In this document: positions 43,023-52,883 of the stretch, in pieces | How positions within the stretch are numbered: the first letter of the stretch is position 1 | How the letters are laid out: every line of letters begins with the position of its first letter | Origin: Halomonas dongshanensis | GTDB lineage: Bacteria; Pseudomonadota; Gammaproteobacteria; Pseudomonadales; Halomonadaceae | DNA length: 64,000 nt | Reading direction: 5' to 3' | NCBI RefSeq assembly: GCF_024790395.1 | Contig: NZ_JAJISC010000001.1 | Span: 186,001-250,000, forward strand | Position numbers and translations under genes: made by a program | Notes under the pieces: model-generated | Told to the model about the DNA's origin: nothing | What the model saw: only the letters and a program-made list of their open reading frames with translations | The model's database searches: none

Positions 43023-44435
43023 ATGAGCCAAGCTACCAACCAGTCCTGGGGCGGTCGTTTCAGCGAGCCAACGGATGCCTTCGTTGCCCGTTTCACCGCC
43101 TCGGTCACTTTCGATCAGCGCTTGGCGCGTCAGGACATCCAGGGCTCCATTGCCCACGCCACCATGCTGGCTCGCGTGGGCGTGCTGAGCGACGAGGAGC
43201 GCGACGCCATCGTCACCGGCCTGACCGAGATCCAGGGCGAGATCGAGCGCGGCGAGTTCGCGTGGTCGGTGCCGCTGGAAGACGTGCACATGAACATCGA
43301 AGCGCGGCTGACCGACAAGATCGGCATCACCGGTAAGAAGCTGCATACCGGACGCTCGCGCAACGATCAGGTGGCCACCGATATTCGCCTGTTCATGCGC
43401 GACGAGATCGATGTCATCGACGCTGAGCTGACGCGCCTACGCGACGGCATGATCGGTTTGGCCGAGCGCGAGGCCGATACCATCATGCCCGGCTTCACCC
43501 ACCTGCAAACGGCCCAGCCAGTCACCTTCGGCCATCACTTGCTGGCCTGGCAGGAGATGCTGGCCCGCGATCACGAGCGCCTGCGCGACTGCCGCAAGCG
43601 GGTCAACGTCATGCCGCTGGGCGCCGCTGCCCTGGCGGGCACCACCTATCCGATCGATCGTCACGTTACCGCCGAGCTTCTGGGCTTCGAGCGCCCGGCG
43701 GAGAACTCGCTGGACGCCGTCTCGGATCGCGACTTCGCCATCGAATTCACCAGCTTCGCCAGCATCCTGTTGATGCATCTTTCGCGCATGAGCGAGGAGC
43801 TGGTGCTGTGGACCAGCGCCCAGTTCGACTTCATCGACCTGCCTGATCGTTTCTGCACCGGCTCGTCGATCATGCCGCAGAAGAAAAACCCCGACGTACC
43901 GGAGCTTGTGCGAGGCAAGACCGGCCGCGTCTACGGCCATCTAATGGGCCTTTTGACGCTGATGAAGTCGCAGCCGCTGGCCTACAACAAAGACAACCAA
44001 GAAGATAAAGAGCCGCTGTTCGACACCGTGGATACCGTGCGTGACTGCCTCAAGGCGTTCGCCGACATGGTCCCGGCCATCGAGCCGAAAAAAGAGAGCA
44101 TGTATGAAGCCGCTCGGCGCGGTTTTTCCACCGCGACCGACTTGGCCGACTACCTGGTACGTAAAGGCGTGGCCTTCCGCGATGCCCACGAGATCGTCGG
44201 CCTCTCCGTGGCGTACGGCCTGAAGCAGAAAAAAGATCTTTCCGAGATGAGCCTCGAAGAGCTTCAGCAGTTCTCCGCCATCATCGAGCAGGACGTGTTC
44301 GACGTACTGACCCTCGAAGGCTCGGTCGCCGCGCGTAACCACATCGGCGGTACCGCTCCCGACCAGGTGCGCGCCGCCGCGAGCCGCGCCCGCGAGGCGT
44401 TGAGGGCGCTAGGCGCGCCCGGGGTGAGCGTATGA
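43023..44435 (+). CDS. argH: argininosuccinate lyase
   Basis: This 470-residue fumarase-superfamily enzyme performs the last step of arginine synthesis. Motifs: WGGRFSE at the start, [30 protein letters not shown], and the signature [12 protein letters not shown] near residue 282. A possible -10 TACACT lies about 50 bp upstream. Its stop overlaps the ATG of the short lipoprotein gene lptM (ATGA), which is followed by lysA and dapF, so arginine and lysine genes share a transcript. Confidence 0.97.
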   Translation: MSQATNQSWGGRFSEPTDAFVARFTASVTFDQRLARQDIQGSIAHATMLARVGVLSDEERDAIVTGLTEIQGEIERGEFAWSVPLEDVHMNIEARLTDKIGITGKKLHTGRSRNDQVATDIRLFMRDEIDVIDAELTRLRDGMIGLAEREADTIMPGFTHLQTAQPVTFGHHLLAWQEMLARDHERLRDCRKRVNVMPLGAAALAGTTYPIDRHVTAELLGFERPAENSLDAVSDRDFAIEFTSFASILLMHLSRMSEELVLWTSAQFDFIDLPDRFCTGSSIMPQKKNPDVPELVRGKTGRVYGHLMGLLTLMKSQPLAYNKDNQEDKEPLFDTVDTVRDCLKAFADMVPAIEPKKESMYEAARRGFSTATDLADYLVRKGVAFRDAHEIVGLSVAYGLKQKKDLSEMSLEELQQFSAIIEQDVFDVLTLEGSVAARNHIGGTAPDQVRAAASRAREALRALGAPGVSV

Positions 44436-44536
44436 AGCGCTGGCTCGCCATCGTGCTGACCGCTCTGGTGCTGGTCGGCTGCGGCCAGAAGGGGCCGCTC
44501 TATTTGCCCAGCGATACGGCCGAAGAGAGGGGATAA
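44432..44536 (+). CDS. lptM: small lipoprotein LptM (YifL-like)
   Basis: This is a 34-residue precursor: positively charged start (MKRW), hydrophobic core, lipobox LVGC (Cys17) and the conserved [11 protein letters not shown] motif, then a short polar tail. This is the LptM/YifL lipoprotein family; in E. coli LptM promotes maturation of the LptDE lipopolysaccharide translocon. Its ATG overlaps the argH stop (ATGA) and its stop is 3 bp before lysA. The order lptM-(lysA)-dapF-yigA-xerC-yigB parallels E. coli. Confidence 0.93.
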   Translation: MKRWLAIVLTALVLVGCGQKGPLYLPSDTAEERG

Positions 44537-44539
44537 CCG

Positions 44540-45811
44540 ATGGATCACTTCAATTACCGTGACGGCGTGCTCTACGCCGAAGACGTACCGCTTTCGCGCC
44601 TGGCGTCCGAGTACGGCACGCCGTGCTACGTCTACTCCAAGGCCACGTTCACGCGTCACTTTCGCGCCTATACCGAAGCGCTCGGTAGCCAAGCGCACCT
44701 GATCTGCTACGCGGTAAAGGCCAACTCCAACCTGGCGGTACTGGGGCTTTTAGCTCGCCTTGGCGCCGGGTTCGACATCGTCTCGGCGGGCGAGCTCGAG
44801 CGCGTTCTCGCGGCCGGTGGCGACCCTGCCAAGGTGGTTTTCTCGGGCGTGGCCAAGCGCGCCGATGAGATGGAGCGGGCGCTGCAGGTGGGCATCAAGT
44901 GCTTCAACGTCGAGTCGCGCCCCGAGCTCGAGCGCCTGAATGGCGTGGCCGAACGGCTTGGCAAGGTGGCGCCGGTGTCGCTGCGGGTCAATCCGGACGT
45001 CGATGCCGGTACCCATCCGTACATCTCCACTGGCCTCAAGGACAACAAGTTCGGCATCCCGGTGGATGACGCCCTTGAGGTCTACGAACTCGCCGCTTCC
45101 TTGCCTAACGTGCGCGTGGTGGGGCTCGACTGCCACATTGGCTCGCAGCTGACCGAAACTGCGCCCTTCCTCGACGCCCTGGAGCGCCTTTTGGTGCTGA
45201 TGGAGCGCCTGCGCGAGCGCGGCATCGAGATCGAACATCTCGACCTTGGTGGCGGCCTCGGCGTGCCTTACCGCGACGAGACGCCGCCCCAGCCCTTCGA
45301 TTACGCCAGCAAGCTACTCGCGCGGCTGTCGCGCTGGGAAGGGGGCGAGCGGTTGACACTGCTGTTCGAGCCGGGGCGTTCGATCGCTGCCAACGCCGGA
45401 GTGCTGCTGACGCGCGTTGAGTTTTTGAAGCCTGGCGAAACCAAGAACTTCGCCATCGTCGATGCCGGTATGAACGATCTTATCCGCCCTTCGCTCTACC
45501 AGGCGTGGCAGGCGATCGTACCCGTGGACACCCGCGAAGCGCGTGACAGCGCGCTCTACGACGTGGTGGGCCCCGTGTGTGAAACCGGCGACTTCATCGG
45601 CAAGGAGCGCGAGCTTGCCATCGCCCCAGGCGACGTCTTGGCGGTGCGCTCGGCGGGCGCCTATGGTTTCGTCATGGCGTCGAACTACAATAGCCGCCCG
45701 CGCCCGGCGGAGCTGATGGTGGACGGTGAGCACTGCCACGTGGTGCGCGCGCGGGAAAGCATCGAGAGCCTGTGGCAGGGCGAAGCGCTGCTGCCGGCGC
45801 AGGAGGTCTGA
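44540..45811 (+). CDS. lysA: diaminopimelate decarboxylase
   Basis: This 423-residue PLP enzyme of the alanine-racemase-like fold converts meso-diaminopimelate to lysine. The PLP Lys60 lies in CYAVKANSN. Other family marks are the HIGSQ segment, LGGGLGVPY, the FEPGRSI phosphate loop and the GPVCETGDF active-site Cys region. Its stop overlaps the dapF start (TGATG). Confidence 0.97.
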   Translation: MDHFNYRDGVLYAEDVPLSRLASEYGTPCYVYSKATFTRHFRAYTEALGSQAHLICYAVKANSNLAVLGLLARLGAGFDIVSAGELERVLAAGGDPAKVVFSGVAKRADEMERALQVGIKCFNVESRPELERLNGVAERLGKVAPVSLRVNPDVDAGTHPYISTGLKDNKFGIPVDDALEVYELAASLPNVRVVGLDCHIGSQLTETAPFLDALERLLVLMERLRERGIEIEHLDLGGGLGVPYRDETPPQPFDYASKLLARLSRWEGGERLTLLFEPGRSIAANAGVLLTRVEFLKPGETKNFAIVDAGMNDLIRPSLYQAWQAIVPVDTREARDSALYDVVGPVCETGDFIGKERELAIAPGDVLAVRSAGAYGFVMASNYNSRPRPAELMVDGEHCHVVRARESIESLWQGEALLPAQEV

Positions 45812-46644
45812 TGCTGCTGCACTTCACCAAGATGCATGGCCTTGGCAACGACTTCATGGTCATCGATCTGGTAACCCAGCGCGCTCGTCTGCGTGAAGAG
45901 CAGGTGCGCGCGCTGGCCGATCGCCGCTTTGGCATCGGTTTCGATCAGCTACTCGTGGTCGAGCCGCCCCACGATCCCGATATGGATTTTCGCTACCGCA
46001 TCTACAACGCCGACGGCAGCGAAGTAGAGAACTGCGGCAACGGCGCGCGCTGCTTTGCGCGCTTCGTGCGCGACCAGCGCCTGACCCATAAAAACGACAT
46101 TCGCGTCGAGACCGCCGGTGGGCCGCTGGTGCTCACCATCCAAGCTGATGGTCAGGTACGCGTCGATATGGGTAAGCCGCGTTTTGCCCCCGCCGAGGTG
46201 CCCTTCGAGGCGGCGAGCGACGAGGTGCTGCATGCGCTTAACGTCGACGGTGAACATCACCAAGTGGGCGTGGTATCGATGGGCAATCCCCATGCGGTGC
46301 TTCGCGTGGCGAGCGTCGAGCAGGCGCCGGTAGAGCGCCTGGGCCCGCTGATCGAGCGCCATGAGCGCTTTCCCAAACGGGTCAATGTCGGCTTCATGGA
46401 GGTCGTTTCGCCCCAGGAGATCCGCTTGCGGGTGTTCGAACGCGGCAGCGGTGAGACACTCGCCTGTGGAACCGGCGCCTGTGCCGCAGTGGCCAGCGGT
46501 ATTCGCCAGGGGCTGCTGCAGAGCCCCGTTAGGGTCCACCTGCCGGGGGGCGAACTGACCATCGAGTGGCCGAGTATCGATGCGCCGCTGATCATGGTCG
46601 GGCCCGCCGCTCACGTTTATGATGGCCGTGTATCCCTGGTATGA
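45811..46644 (+). CDS. dapF: diaminopimelate epimerase
   Basis: This 277-residue cofactor-independent epimerase converts LL- to meso-diaminopimelate for lysine and peptidoglycan. The two catalytic cysteines are Cys75 in ENCGNGAR and Cys219 in LACGTGAC. The ATG at 45811 overlaps the lysA stop; longer starts inside lysA are not family-like. yigA follows. Confidence 0.97.
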   Translation: MLLHFTKMHGLGNDFMVIDLVTQRARLREEQVRALADRRFGIGFDQLLVVEPPHDPDMDFRYRIYNADGSEVENCGNGARCFARFVRDQRLTHKNDIRVETAGGPLVLTIQADGQVRVDMGKPRFAPAEVPFEAASDEVLHALNVDGEHHQVGVVSMGNPHAVLRVASVEQAPVERLGPLIERHERFPKRVNVGFMEVVSPQEIRLRVFERGSGETLACGTGACAAVASGIRQGLLQSPVRVHLPGGELTIEWPSIDAPLIMVGPAAHVYDGRVSLV

Positions 46645-46675
46645 ACGAGAACGACGTCGCGACTGGAGAAAGGTG

Positions 46676-47410
46676 ATGGCGCAAGCCCCCGAACCCCGCA
46701 AGACACTCGACCCCGATCAGGTCGCCTTCTGGCTGGCGCGTCATCCCGACTTCTTCGTCGGCCGCGAGGGGCTATTGCAGCAGCTCAAGGTGCCGCATCC
46801 CAATATCGACGGTGCGGTATCGCTGCTCGAACGGCTGGTGGTCGATCTGCGTCAGCGCGCCGAAAGCGCCGAGGGGCGGCTCGAGTGCCTGCTCGACTCG
46901 GCGCGGCACAACGAGGCGCAGTATCGACGCCTGCGTGAAACGCTGCTGGTGCTGGTCGCCGCCGAGGATCGCGACGCCCTGGCGCAGGCCTTGGTCGCGC
47001 AACTGCACGAGCACTTCCAGACGCCAGCGTTGGCGCTCTGGTGCCCCGCCGAGCTCAGCGATAGCGAGCCCATGCCGCCGCAGCCGCCGCGCATGGTGCT
47101 GGATGCCCACGCCAGCGCCCGCTTGGCTGCCCTGCTGGATGGCCGCCCCAGCCGCTGCACCAAGCTTAGCGTCAGCGACTGGAAGCAGTTGTTGCCTCAC
47201 GTCAAGGCGCCGCGCAAGGCGGGCTCATGCGCGGTGACGCGGCTCTCCGCTGGGGAATCGCTGGGCTACCTGCTGTTGGCGAGCCCCGACCCCGAGTGCT
47301 ACCGCGCCAGTATGGATACGCTGTTCACCGAATACCTCGGCGACATCGTCGCCCGCCTGCTCTGGCGTTTGGAGCCGAGTATGGCGCCGAGCTTGGCCCC
47401 TAGAGCCTAA
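46676..47410 (+). CDS. yigA: DUF484 family protein (YigA-like)
   Basis: This 244-residue protein begins with VAFWLARHPDFF, the usual DUF484 opening, followed by a coiled coil and a GAF-like domain (about 100-235) ending in YLGDIVARLLWRL. Its function is unknown; it is nearly always encoded between dapF and xerC. The ATG at 46676 follows GGAGAAAGG. Confidence 0.92.
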   Translation: MAQAPEPRKTLDPDQVAFWLARHPDFFVGREGLLQQLKVPHPNIDGAVSLLERLVVDLRQRAESAEGRLECLLDSARHNEAQYRRLRETLLVLVAAEDRDALAQALVAQLHEHFQTPALALWCPAELSDSEPMPPQPPRMVLDAHASARLAALLDGRPSRCTKLSVSDWKQLLPHVKAPRKAGSCAVTRLSAGESLGYLLLASPDPECYRASMDTLFTEYLGDIVARLLWRLEPSMAPSLAPRA

Positions 47411-47415
47411 TCGCC

Positions 47416-48336
47416 GTGCCCGCCGAGAACCTCGCGAGCGATCTAACCCTGGCTGCGGCCGTCGAGGCGTTTGTGCGTGATCTTGCGCGCAACAAGAGCG
47501 CGGCGACGGTCGATGCCTATCGCCAAGACCTCGCCGCCCTCGAGCGCTTTGCGACCGCGCGCGGGGCCGAGACCGCCGCGGAGCTTGATCTGGCGCTTGC
47601 ACGCAGCTTTCTGGGCAGCGAGCGAAGTCGGGGGCTTTCGCCACGTTCGCTGGCGCGGCGGCGTTCGTCGCTTTCGCGCTTTGCCGATTTCCTCGTGCGC
47701 CAGCGCCTGCTCGCCGACAATCCCGTACGCCTTTTGCGCACACCCAAGCAGCCCGGTCATCTGCCGCGCCCGGTGGATATCGATAGCCTGGCGCGCTTTC
47801 TCGACACCCCGCATGCCGATAGCGTGATCGACCGGCGCGACCAGGCCATGCTCGAGCTCTTCTACTCCAGCGGCCTGCGCTTGGCGGAGCTCGCCGCACT
47901 GGATGTCAGCGCCCTTCAGGGCGCTCGGGTACGGGTGCTTGGCAAGGGCGGCAAGCCGCGCCAGGTGCCGGTAGGCGCGCAAGCGCTCAAGGCGCTAGAG
48001 GCGTGGCGTGCGGTGCGTGGCGAGTGGGCGAGCGAGGTTGAGTCGGCGCTGTTCGTCGGTCAGCGTGGCGCCCGCCTTGGTCACCGAGCGATCCAAAAGC
48101 GCTTGGCCGAGCTCGCCGTCGCGCGTGGGCTACCCGAGCACCTGCACCCGCACCGGCTGCGCCACTCCTTCGCCAGCCACCTGCTGGAGTCGAGCCAGGA
48201 TTTGCGCGCCGTGCAGGAGCTTCTTGGTCATGCCAACCTCTCGACCACCCAAGTCTATACCCGGCTCGACTGGCAGCACCTGGCAGCCAGCTACGATGCC
48301 GCCCACCCGCGCGCCAAGCGCCGCAGCCAAGAGTGA
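47416..48336 (+). CDS. xerC: site-specific tyrosine recombinase XerC
   Basis: This 306-residue recombinase resolves chromosome dimers at dif together with XerD and FtsK. It has an N-terminal SAM-like core-binding domain (about 10-100) and a catalytic domain with Arg155 (SSGLRLAEL), Lys near residue 177, the HRLRH pair (His246, Arg249), GH at 271-272 and nucleophile Tyr281 (TTQVYTRLD). It starts with GTG. The position dapF-yigA-xerC-yigB identifies it as XerC rather than XerD or a mobile integrase. Confidence 0.96.
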   Translation: MPAENLASDLTLAAAVEAFVRDLARNKSAATVDAYRQDLAALERFATARGAETAAELDLALARSFLGSERSRGLSPRSLARRRSSLSRFADFLVRQRLLADNPVRLLRTPKQPGHLPRPVDIDSLARFLDTPHADSVIDRRDQAMLELFYSSGLRLAELAALDVSALQGARVRVLGKGGKPRQVPVGAQALKALEAWRAVRGEWASEVESALFVGQRGARLGHRAIQKRLAELAVARGLPEHLHPHRLRHSFASHLLESSQDLRAVQELLGHANLSTTQVYTRLDWQHLAASYDAAHPRAKRRSQE

Positions 48337-48340
48337 CTCC

Positions 48341-49075
48341 ATGACGCTTCTCAAGGCCATCACCTTCGATCTCGACGACACGCTATGGGACAACCACGGC
48401 GTGATGCGCCATACCGAAGAGGGTCACTACGCCTGGCTGCTAGACGCCTTGAGCGTTTGGCAGCGCGGGCGAGGCGATGCCGAACTGGCGCTCGACGCCG
48501 AAACGGGAATGGCCGACTATCTGGCGCGGCGCCAACGCTTGGCGAAGGCGCATACCGAGCGGCGAGGCGACTTCACCTGGCTGCGTCTTCGCGCGCTGGA
48601 GGAGCAGTTGGAAGAGAGCGGCCTCAACCGTAGCGCGGCGCTGATGTGGGCGGCGGCGGCGATGAACGAGTTCCATCGTTTGCGCGTGCGCGTGACGCCC
48701 CATCCCGAGGCGGTCGAGCTGTTGACTGAGCTGGCCGCACGCTATCGTCTGGCGGCGATCACCAACGGCAACATTCACCTCAAGCGCCAGCCGCTGGCCG
48801 CACACTTTCCCGTCGCCATCGCCGCCGGGGAACTACTGGCGCCAAAGCCCGATCCCAAACCCTTTCTCACCGCCTTGGCCGAGCTCGAGGTGGCGCCGGA
48901 GCAGGCCATGCACGTGGGCGACTCCTGGGACGAAGACGTGATTCCAGCGCAGGGGCTCGGCATGCAGGCGGTGTGGATTGCCGCCGAAGGCGACCGCCCG
49001 CTGCCTGCGCGAGTGCAGCGCATCGCTCATATCAGAGAGCTACCCGCGCTGTTGGACTGGCTCGAACGGCGCTAG
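48341..49075 (+). CDS. yigB: HAD-family hydrolase (YigB-like)
   Basis: This 244-residue HAD phosphatase has motif I FDLDDTLWDN, motif II in AITNGN, motif III Lys in LLAPKPDPKPF and motif IV HVGDSWDEDV. E. coli YigB is a flavin mononucleotide phosphatase in the riboflavin route, and the gene order supports orthology. It starts 4 bp after xerC and ends the argH-yigB operon. Confidence 0.92.
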   Translation: MTLLKAITFDLDDTLWDNHGVMRHTEEGHYAWLLDALSVWQRGRGDAELALDAETGMADYLARRQRLAKAHTERRGDFTWLRLRALEEQLEESGLNRSAALMWAAAAMNEFHRLRVRVTPHPEAVELLTELAARYRLAAITNGNIHLKRQPLAAHFPVAIAAGELLAPKPDPKPFLTALAELEVAPEQAMHVGDSWDEDVIPAQGLGMQAVWIAAEGDRPLPARVQRIAHIRELPALLDWLERR

Positions 49076-49102
49076 CGAGCGCAGGCACTTTGCATACAGA
49101 GC

Positions 49103-49732
49103 CTAGGATGCGAGCCAGGTATCCAGGCGCTGCGACAGGGTGTCGATGCCCTGGCGCTTGAGCGCGGAGAAGAGCTGTACCGAGACCAGGTCGTCCCACT
49201 CTTTCAGCCGCGAGCGTACCTGCTGCAGCGAGGCGCTGGCGGGGCCTTTTTTCAGCTTGTCCGCCTTTGTCAGCAGGATATGCACCGGCATCTCGCGCTC
49301 GTCGGCAAAGCCGAGCATCATCTGATCGAACTCGGTCAGCGGGTGGCGCACGTCCATCAGCAGTACCAGCCCGCGCAGGCTATGACGCGCGCGCAGGTAC
49401 TCGGAGAGGTGCTGCTGCCACTCGATCTTCACCGCTTCCGGCACCTTGGCGTAGCCGTAACCCGGCAGGTCGACCAGACGGCGGGCGTCGTCGTTCATCA
49501 CGCTGAAGAAGTTGATCAGCTGCGTGCGCCCCGGCGTGCGCGAGGTGCGCGCCAGCGCCTTTTGCTGGGTGAGGGCGTTGATGGCGCTCGATTTACCCGC
49601 GTTGGAGCGCCCGGCGAAGGCGACCTCGGTGCCGCTATCGCTGGGGCAATGGTGCAGGGTGGGTGCGCTAATGAGAAACTGCGCCGTGGGGTAGTTGAGG
49701 CGCGGCGCAGCGGCGCTTTCGGGGCTAGACAT
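49103..49732 (-). CDS. engB: ribosome biogenesis GTPase EngB (YihA/YsxC)
   Basis: This 209-residue GTPase is needed for 50S subunit assembly. Motifs: G1 [10 protein letters not shown]2 region [12 protein letters not shown]3 [11 protein letters not shown] (the YGYAKVP wording is diagnostic) and G4 LLTKADK. The ATG at 49732 follows CAGGATAAC; an upstream in-frame ATG at 49777 is less likely. It is convergent with yigB and divergent from the cytochrome gene. Confidence 0.96.
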   Translation of the reverse strand: MSSPESAAAPRLNYPTAQFLISAPTLHHCPSDSGTEVAFAGRSNAGKSSAINALTQQKALARTSRTPGRTQLINFFSVMNDDARRLVDLPGYGYAKVPEAVKIEWQQHLSEYLRARHSLRGLVLLMDVRHPLTEFDQMMLGFADEREMPVHILLTKADKLKKGPASASLQQVRSRLKEWDDLVSVQLFSALKRQGIDTLSQRLDTWLAS

Positions 49733-49920
49733 GGCGTTATCCTGAAGCGAAGCGCGCGGCACGGGGCTAAGAGGCATCTTGACGCAGCCTGGCGCCGGTG
49801 CCAGCGCGATTCGATATAATCCATCGAGGAGTTGAAAGGGCGTCGAGACGACGATGGGCGTCAGTGTATCACCGCGCTACCTTAAGCAGCGACACACCAT
49901 AACGACATGATGGAACCGTG

Positions 49921-50553
49921 ATGAGCAAGCGACTGGCCGCCGTAATGATGGTTCTGGGCGCGATGAGTCTCGCCCATGCCGAACCCGAGGAGCAGTTGGC
50001 ACTGAGCGCCGACCCCGACGCAGGCGCGGCGCGAGCATCGACCTGCGTGGCCTGCCACGGTCCCGCTGGTATCAGCCCGCTGGGTGCCTTTCCTAATCTA
50101 GCGGGCCAGCAGATGGCGTATCTGGCCAAACAGATTCGCGAGATTCGCGACGGCGAGCGTGAAATCGCGCAGATGGCGCGCCTGCTGGATGACTACAGCG
50201 ATGAAGATGCTTGGAACGTAGCGGCCTTCTACGCCGCCGAGGCGCCCGAGGAGGGTCAAGCCGAAGATATTCCCGAGGAGCTTGCGCGCGGCGAGACGCT
50301 CTACCGCGCGGGCGACGCCGCTGCGGGTATACCCGCCTGTTCGGCCTGTCACGGGCCCAGTGGCGGCGGCATTGGCAGTGCCGCCTATCCGGCGCTTTCT
50401 GGACAGCACCCTGACTACACCCTGCACGCGCTCGATGCCTTCGCCAGCGGCGAGCGCGACAATGATCCTGATGGTGTGATGGGGGAGATTGCCAGACGCC
50501 TGGACGAGGCCGACAGGCAGGCGTTAGCCAACTATCTGCGTGGGCTACACTAA
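49921..50553 (+). CDS. periplasmic diheme cytochrome c4
   Basis: This 210-residue protein has a signal peptide (to AHA, about residue 20) and two homologous class I cytochrome c domains with haem sites CVACH (Cys42, Cys45, His46) and CSACH (Cys140, Cys143, His144). Cytochrome c4 carries electrons from the bc1 complex to terminal oxidases. The ATG at 49921 directly follows a GTG; the ATG is favoured. A TATAAT hexamer at 49815-49820 may be its -10. The order engB - cytochrome c4 - dsbA is as in Pseudomonas. Confidence 0.94.
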   Translation: MSKRLAAVMMVLGAMSLAHAEPEEQLALSADPDAGAARASTCVACHGPAGISPLGAFPNLAGQQMAYLAKQIREIRDGEREIAQMARLLDDYSDEDAWNVAAFYAAEAPEEGQAEDIPEELARGETLYRAGDAAAGIPACSACHGPSGGGIGSAAYPALSGQHPDYTLHALDAFASGERDNDPDGVMGEIARRLDEADRQALANYLRGLH

Positions 50554-50651
50554 TTTGCAGGACTAGCGCCCAAGGCGTTAACTCTCTTTTACCTGAAGGC
50601 GCGATGGGCGATGATGGGAACTCGCTCTGCTCGTCTGGGTCAGAGCTTTCG

Positions 50652-50716
50652 CTTTTACTACATGCTTTTACTACATGCTTTTACTACATGCTTTTACTGC
50701 GCGCTTTTACGTACGG
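50652..50716. repeat. five 13-bp tandem repeats in the dsbA leader
   Basis: GCTTTTACTACAT is present three times without change (50652-50690), followed by GCTTTTACTGCGC and GCTTTTACGTACG. The array ends 13 bp before the dsbA ATG and merges with its ribosome site region (ACGGAGAC). It keeps a dsbA-frame reading open upstream, but that peptide is not part of DsbA. Perfect copies suggest recent expansion, so copy number may vary among strains. Confidence 0.95.
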
Positions 50717-50729
50717 AGACATAGACGTC

Positions 50730-51371
50730 ATGCTGAAAACACTGTTGGTCGCTGCCGCTGGACTGGGTCTCTCCATGGCCGTCAGCGCCGCCGAGCCGGT
50801 CGAAGGCCAGGACTACACCCTGCTCGACCCGCCCGTTGCTACTCAGGCGGACGATGACAAGATCGAAGTGACCGAGGTGTTCTGGTTCGGCTGCCCGCAC
50901 TGCTATCGCCTGCAATCCTCCGTGAGCGACTGGTACCCCACCCTCGACGACGACGTCGAAGTAGTGCACATGCCCGCGACCATGGGCGGCGCCTGGAATA
51001 CGCACGCTGCAGCTTTCTACGCTGCCGAGTCACTGGGCATCGAGGAAGATCTTCACGCCGACTTCTTCCACGCCATTCATGAAGATGGCGAAAGCCTGAC
51101 CGACGCTGACGAGCTTGCCGCCTTCTTCGCCAACTACGGCGTTAGCGAAGACGAGGCCAAGCAGGCGCTCAACGCCTTCAGCGTGCGCAGCGAAGTCAAC
51201 CGTGCCCATGGGCGTATGCGCGACATGCGTTTGATGGGCGTACCGGCGCTGGTCGTCGATGGCCGCTTCGTGGTCACGCCGAGCACGGCGGGAAGCCTTG
51301 AAAACATGCCCAAGGTCGCCAACGCGCTGATCGAGCGCGTACGCACCGAGCGCGCCGAACAGGCCGAGTAA
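50730..51371 (+). CDS. dsbA: thiol:disulfide interchange protein DsbA
   Basis: This 213-residue periplasmic oxidoreductase has a signal peptide (cleavage near SAA, about residue 21), a thioredoxin fold with CPHC active site (Cys55-Cys58 in FWFGCPHC), an inserted helical domain and the cis-Pro loop GVPALVV. It introduces disulfides into exported proteins. The ATG at 50730 follows GGAGAC; the longer reading frame is an effect of the repeat array just upstream. Confidence 0.96.
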   Translation: MLKTLLVAAAGLGLSMAVSAAEPVEGQDYTLLDPPVATQADDDKIEVTEVFWFGCPHCYRLQSSVSDWYPTLDDDVEVVHMPATMGGAWNTHAAAFYAAESLGIEEDLHADFFHAIHEDGESLTDADELAAFFANYGVSEDEAKQALNAFSVRSEVNRAHGRMRDMRLMGVPALVVDGRFVVTPSTAGSLENMPKVANALIERVRTERAEQAE

Positions 51372-51374
51372 GCT

Positions 51375-52253
51375 ATGACGCTGGTGGGTAGCGGCAAGGG
51401 TAATGACGCGGGTAGCGAAAAGGCACCCCACGAGAGCGGCGCAAGCGCTGAGTCGGCGCCGCTGTCGGTATTCGAAACCGGCAGCCTGCGCCTGCTCACC
51501 TTCAACCTGCAGGTGGGCATTCAAACCTCGGCCTACCACCACTACCTGACCCGCAGCTGGCAGCATTTCCTTCCCCATCCCAAGCGCCGCGAGCGCCTGG
51601 GGGTAATGGGGGAGGTACTCGGCCAGTACGATATCGTCGGGCTGCAGGAAGTCGATGGCGGCAGCTTTCGCTCCAGTCGTATCAACCAAGTCGAGTACCT
51701 GGCCGACCAAGCGGGCTTTCCGCACCACTTCCAGCAGCTCAATCGTAATCTGGGTAAGCTCGCCCAGCATAGCAACGGCCTGCTTTCGCGCCTGGTGCCA
51801 ACGCGTATCGAGGAGTACCGCCTGCCCGGCACGCTGCCAGGACGCGGGGCGATCCATGCGCGCTTTGGTAACGGGCCGGATGCGCTGCATGTGTTCGTTG
51901 CCCATATGGCGCTTAGCCAACGCGCGCGCGCGCGCCAGTTCGACTACCTGAGTGAGCTGGTCCAGCCGCTTAAGCACGTCGTGGTGATGGGCGATCTCAA
52001 CTGCACGCCCGAGCAAATCCATGCCCATACGCGGTTTAGCAATTCGCTGCCGCTGCACCCGGTCAAGCCCTTGCTTAGCTACCCGGCCTGGCAGCCGCGC
52101 CGTGCGCTCGACCATATCCTGCTATCGCAGAGCTTGGAGGCTGCCGAGGTCAAGGTGCTCGACCACCTCTTCTCCGATCACCTGCCGCTGGCCGTCGATT
52201 TGCCGCTACCTTCTGCCTGCTTACGCTCGCTCAAGGCTGCTCAGCACGCCTGA
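51375..52253 (+). CDS. endonuclease/exonuclease/phosphatase (EEP) family protein
   Basis: This 292-residue EEP-fold metal hydrolase has LLTFNLQVG (first Asn), GLQEVD (metal Glu), the AHMAL His, GDLNCTP (Asp-Asn pair) and the final SDHLPL (Asp-His). About 40 polar N-terminal residues have no clear role and no signal peptide is evident. Members act on nucleic acids, lipids or phosphoinositides; the usual position behind dsbA is seen in Pseudomonas too. The substrate is unknown. It starts 3 bp after dsbA and is probably cotranscribed. Confidence 0.9.
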   Translation: MTLVGSGKGNDAGSEKAPHESGASAESAPLSVFETGSLRLLTFNLQVGIQTSAYHHYLTRSWQHFLPHPKRRERLGVMGEVLGQYDIVGLQEVDGGSFRSSRINQVEYLADQAGFPHHFQQLNRNLGKLAQHSNGLLSRLVPTRIEEYRLPGTLPGRGAIHARFGNGPDALHVFVAHMALSQRARARQFDYLSELVQPLKHVVVMGDLNCTPEQIHAHTRFSNSLPLHPVKPLLSYPAWQPRRALDHILLSQSLEAAEVKVLDHLFSDHLPLAVDLPLPSACLRSLKAAQHA

Positions 52254-52331
52254 TCTACATCCTGGGGATGACGTTGGGCCTGGAATCGGCGATGATTCTG
52301 ACCCGCTCCGTCAAAATCTAGGATATTCCTC

Positions 52332-52883
52332 ATGCACGCCAACGCCCCAGAGCCGCGACTTTTGCGTGGGCTCGACCGCTTCACCGATGGCGTAGGTCGG
52401 GCGATCGCCTGGCTGGTGGTGATCATGATGGTGGTTCAGTTCGTCATCGTGGTCCTGCGCTATCTTTTCGGTATCAATAGCAACGTCATGACCGAATCGG
52501 TCATGTACATGCACGCCGCCGTTTTCATGCTCGGCGCCGCCTGGACGCTGCGTAACGACGGCCATGTACGCGTCGACATCTTCTACCGCCGTCTCTCGGC
52601 GCGTGGGCGTGCCTGGATCGATCTGCTCGGTACGCTGTTTCTACTCATCCCGGTCTGCTTGTTCATTGCCATCGGCAGCTACGGCTACGTGCGCACCAGT
52701 TGGGTGATCATGGAGCGCTCACCGGATGGCGGCATTCCTGCGGTTTACCTGCTCAAGTCGTTGATTCTCATCATGATGGCGCTGCTGCTTCTGCAGGCGT
52801 TGGCGCAGCTGATACGCCAAACGCTGATCATTCGGGGCGTGCTGCCTGCCGCGCCGCCCGCCGACCACGAGGAGGTGCTCTAG
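52332..52883 (+). CDS. TRAP transporter small permease DctQ (no adjacent binding protein)
   Basis: This 183-residue protein has four membrane helices in the DctQ pattern (about 20-40, 58-78, 95-120, 140-165) and the ALTFR-like AAWTLRNDGHVRVD segment. It contacts the large permease and the periplasmic binding protein. Its stop overlaps the GTG of dctM by one base (TAGTG). No dctP lies next to it, which is unusual; the orphan TakP-like DctP at 28426-29523 is a candidate partner. Confidence 0.93.
   Translation: MHANAPEPRLLRGLDRFTDGVGRAIAWLVVIMMVVQFVIVVLRYLFGINSNVMTESVMYMHAAVFMLGAAWTLRNDGHVRVDIFYRRLSARGRAWIDLLGTLFLLIPVCLFIAIGSYGYVRTSWVIMERSPDGGIPAVYLLKSLILIMMALLLLQALAQLIRQTLIIRGVLPAAPPADHEEVL

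Noticed and set aside
47416..48336. tyrosine recombinase as sign of an integrated element
   Set aside because: Gene order dapF-yigA-xerC-yigB and the sequence identify housekeeping XerC; no att repeats or phage genes are near.
49733..49920. possible Spot 42/ErsA-type RNA next to engB
   Set aside because: Such RNAs lie between polA and engB in relatives, but polA is not here, and the region shows no terminator or U-rich RNA-like structure, only a TATAAT likely used by the cytochrome gene.
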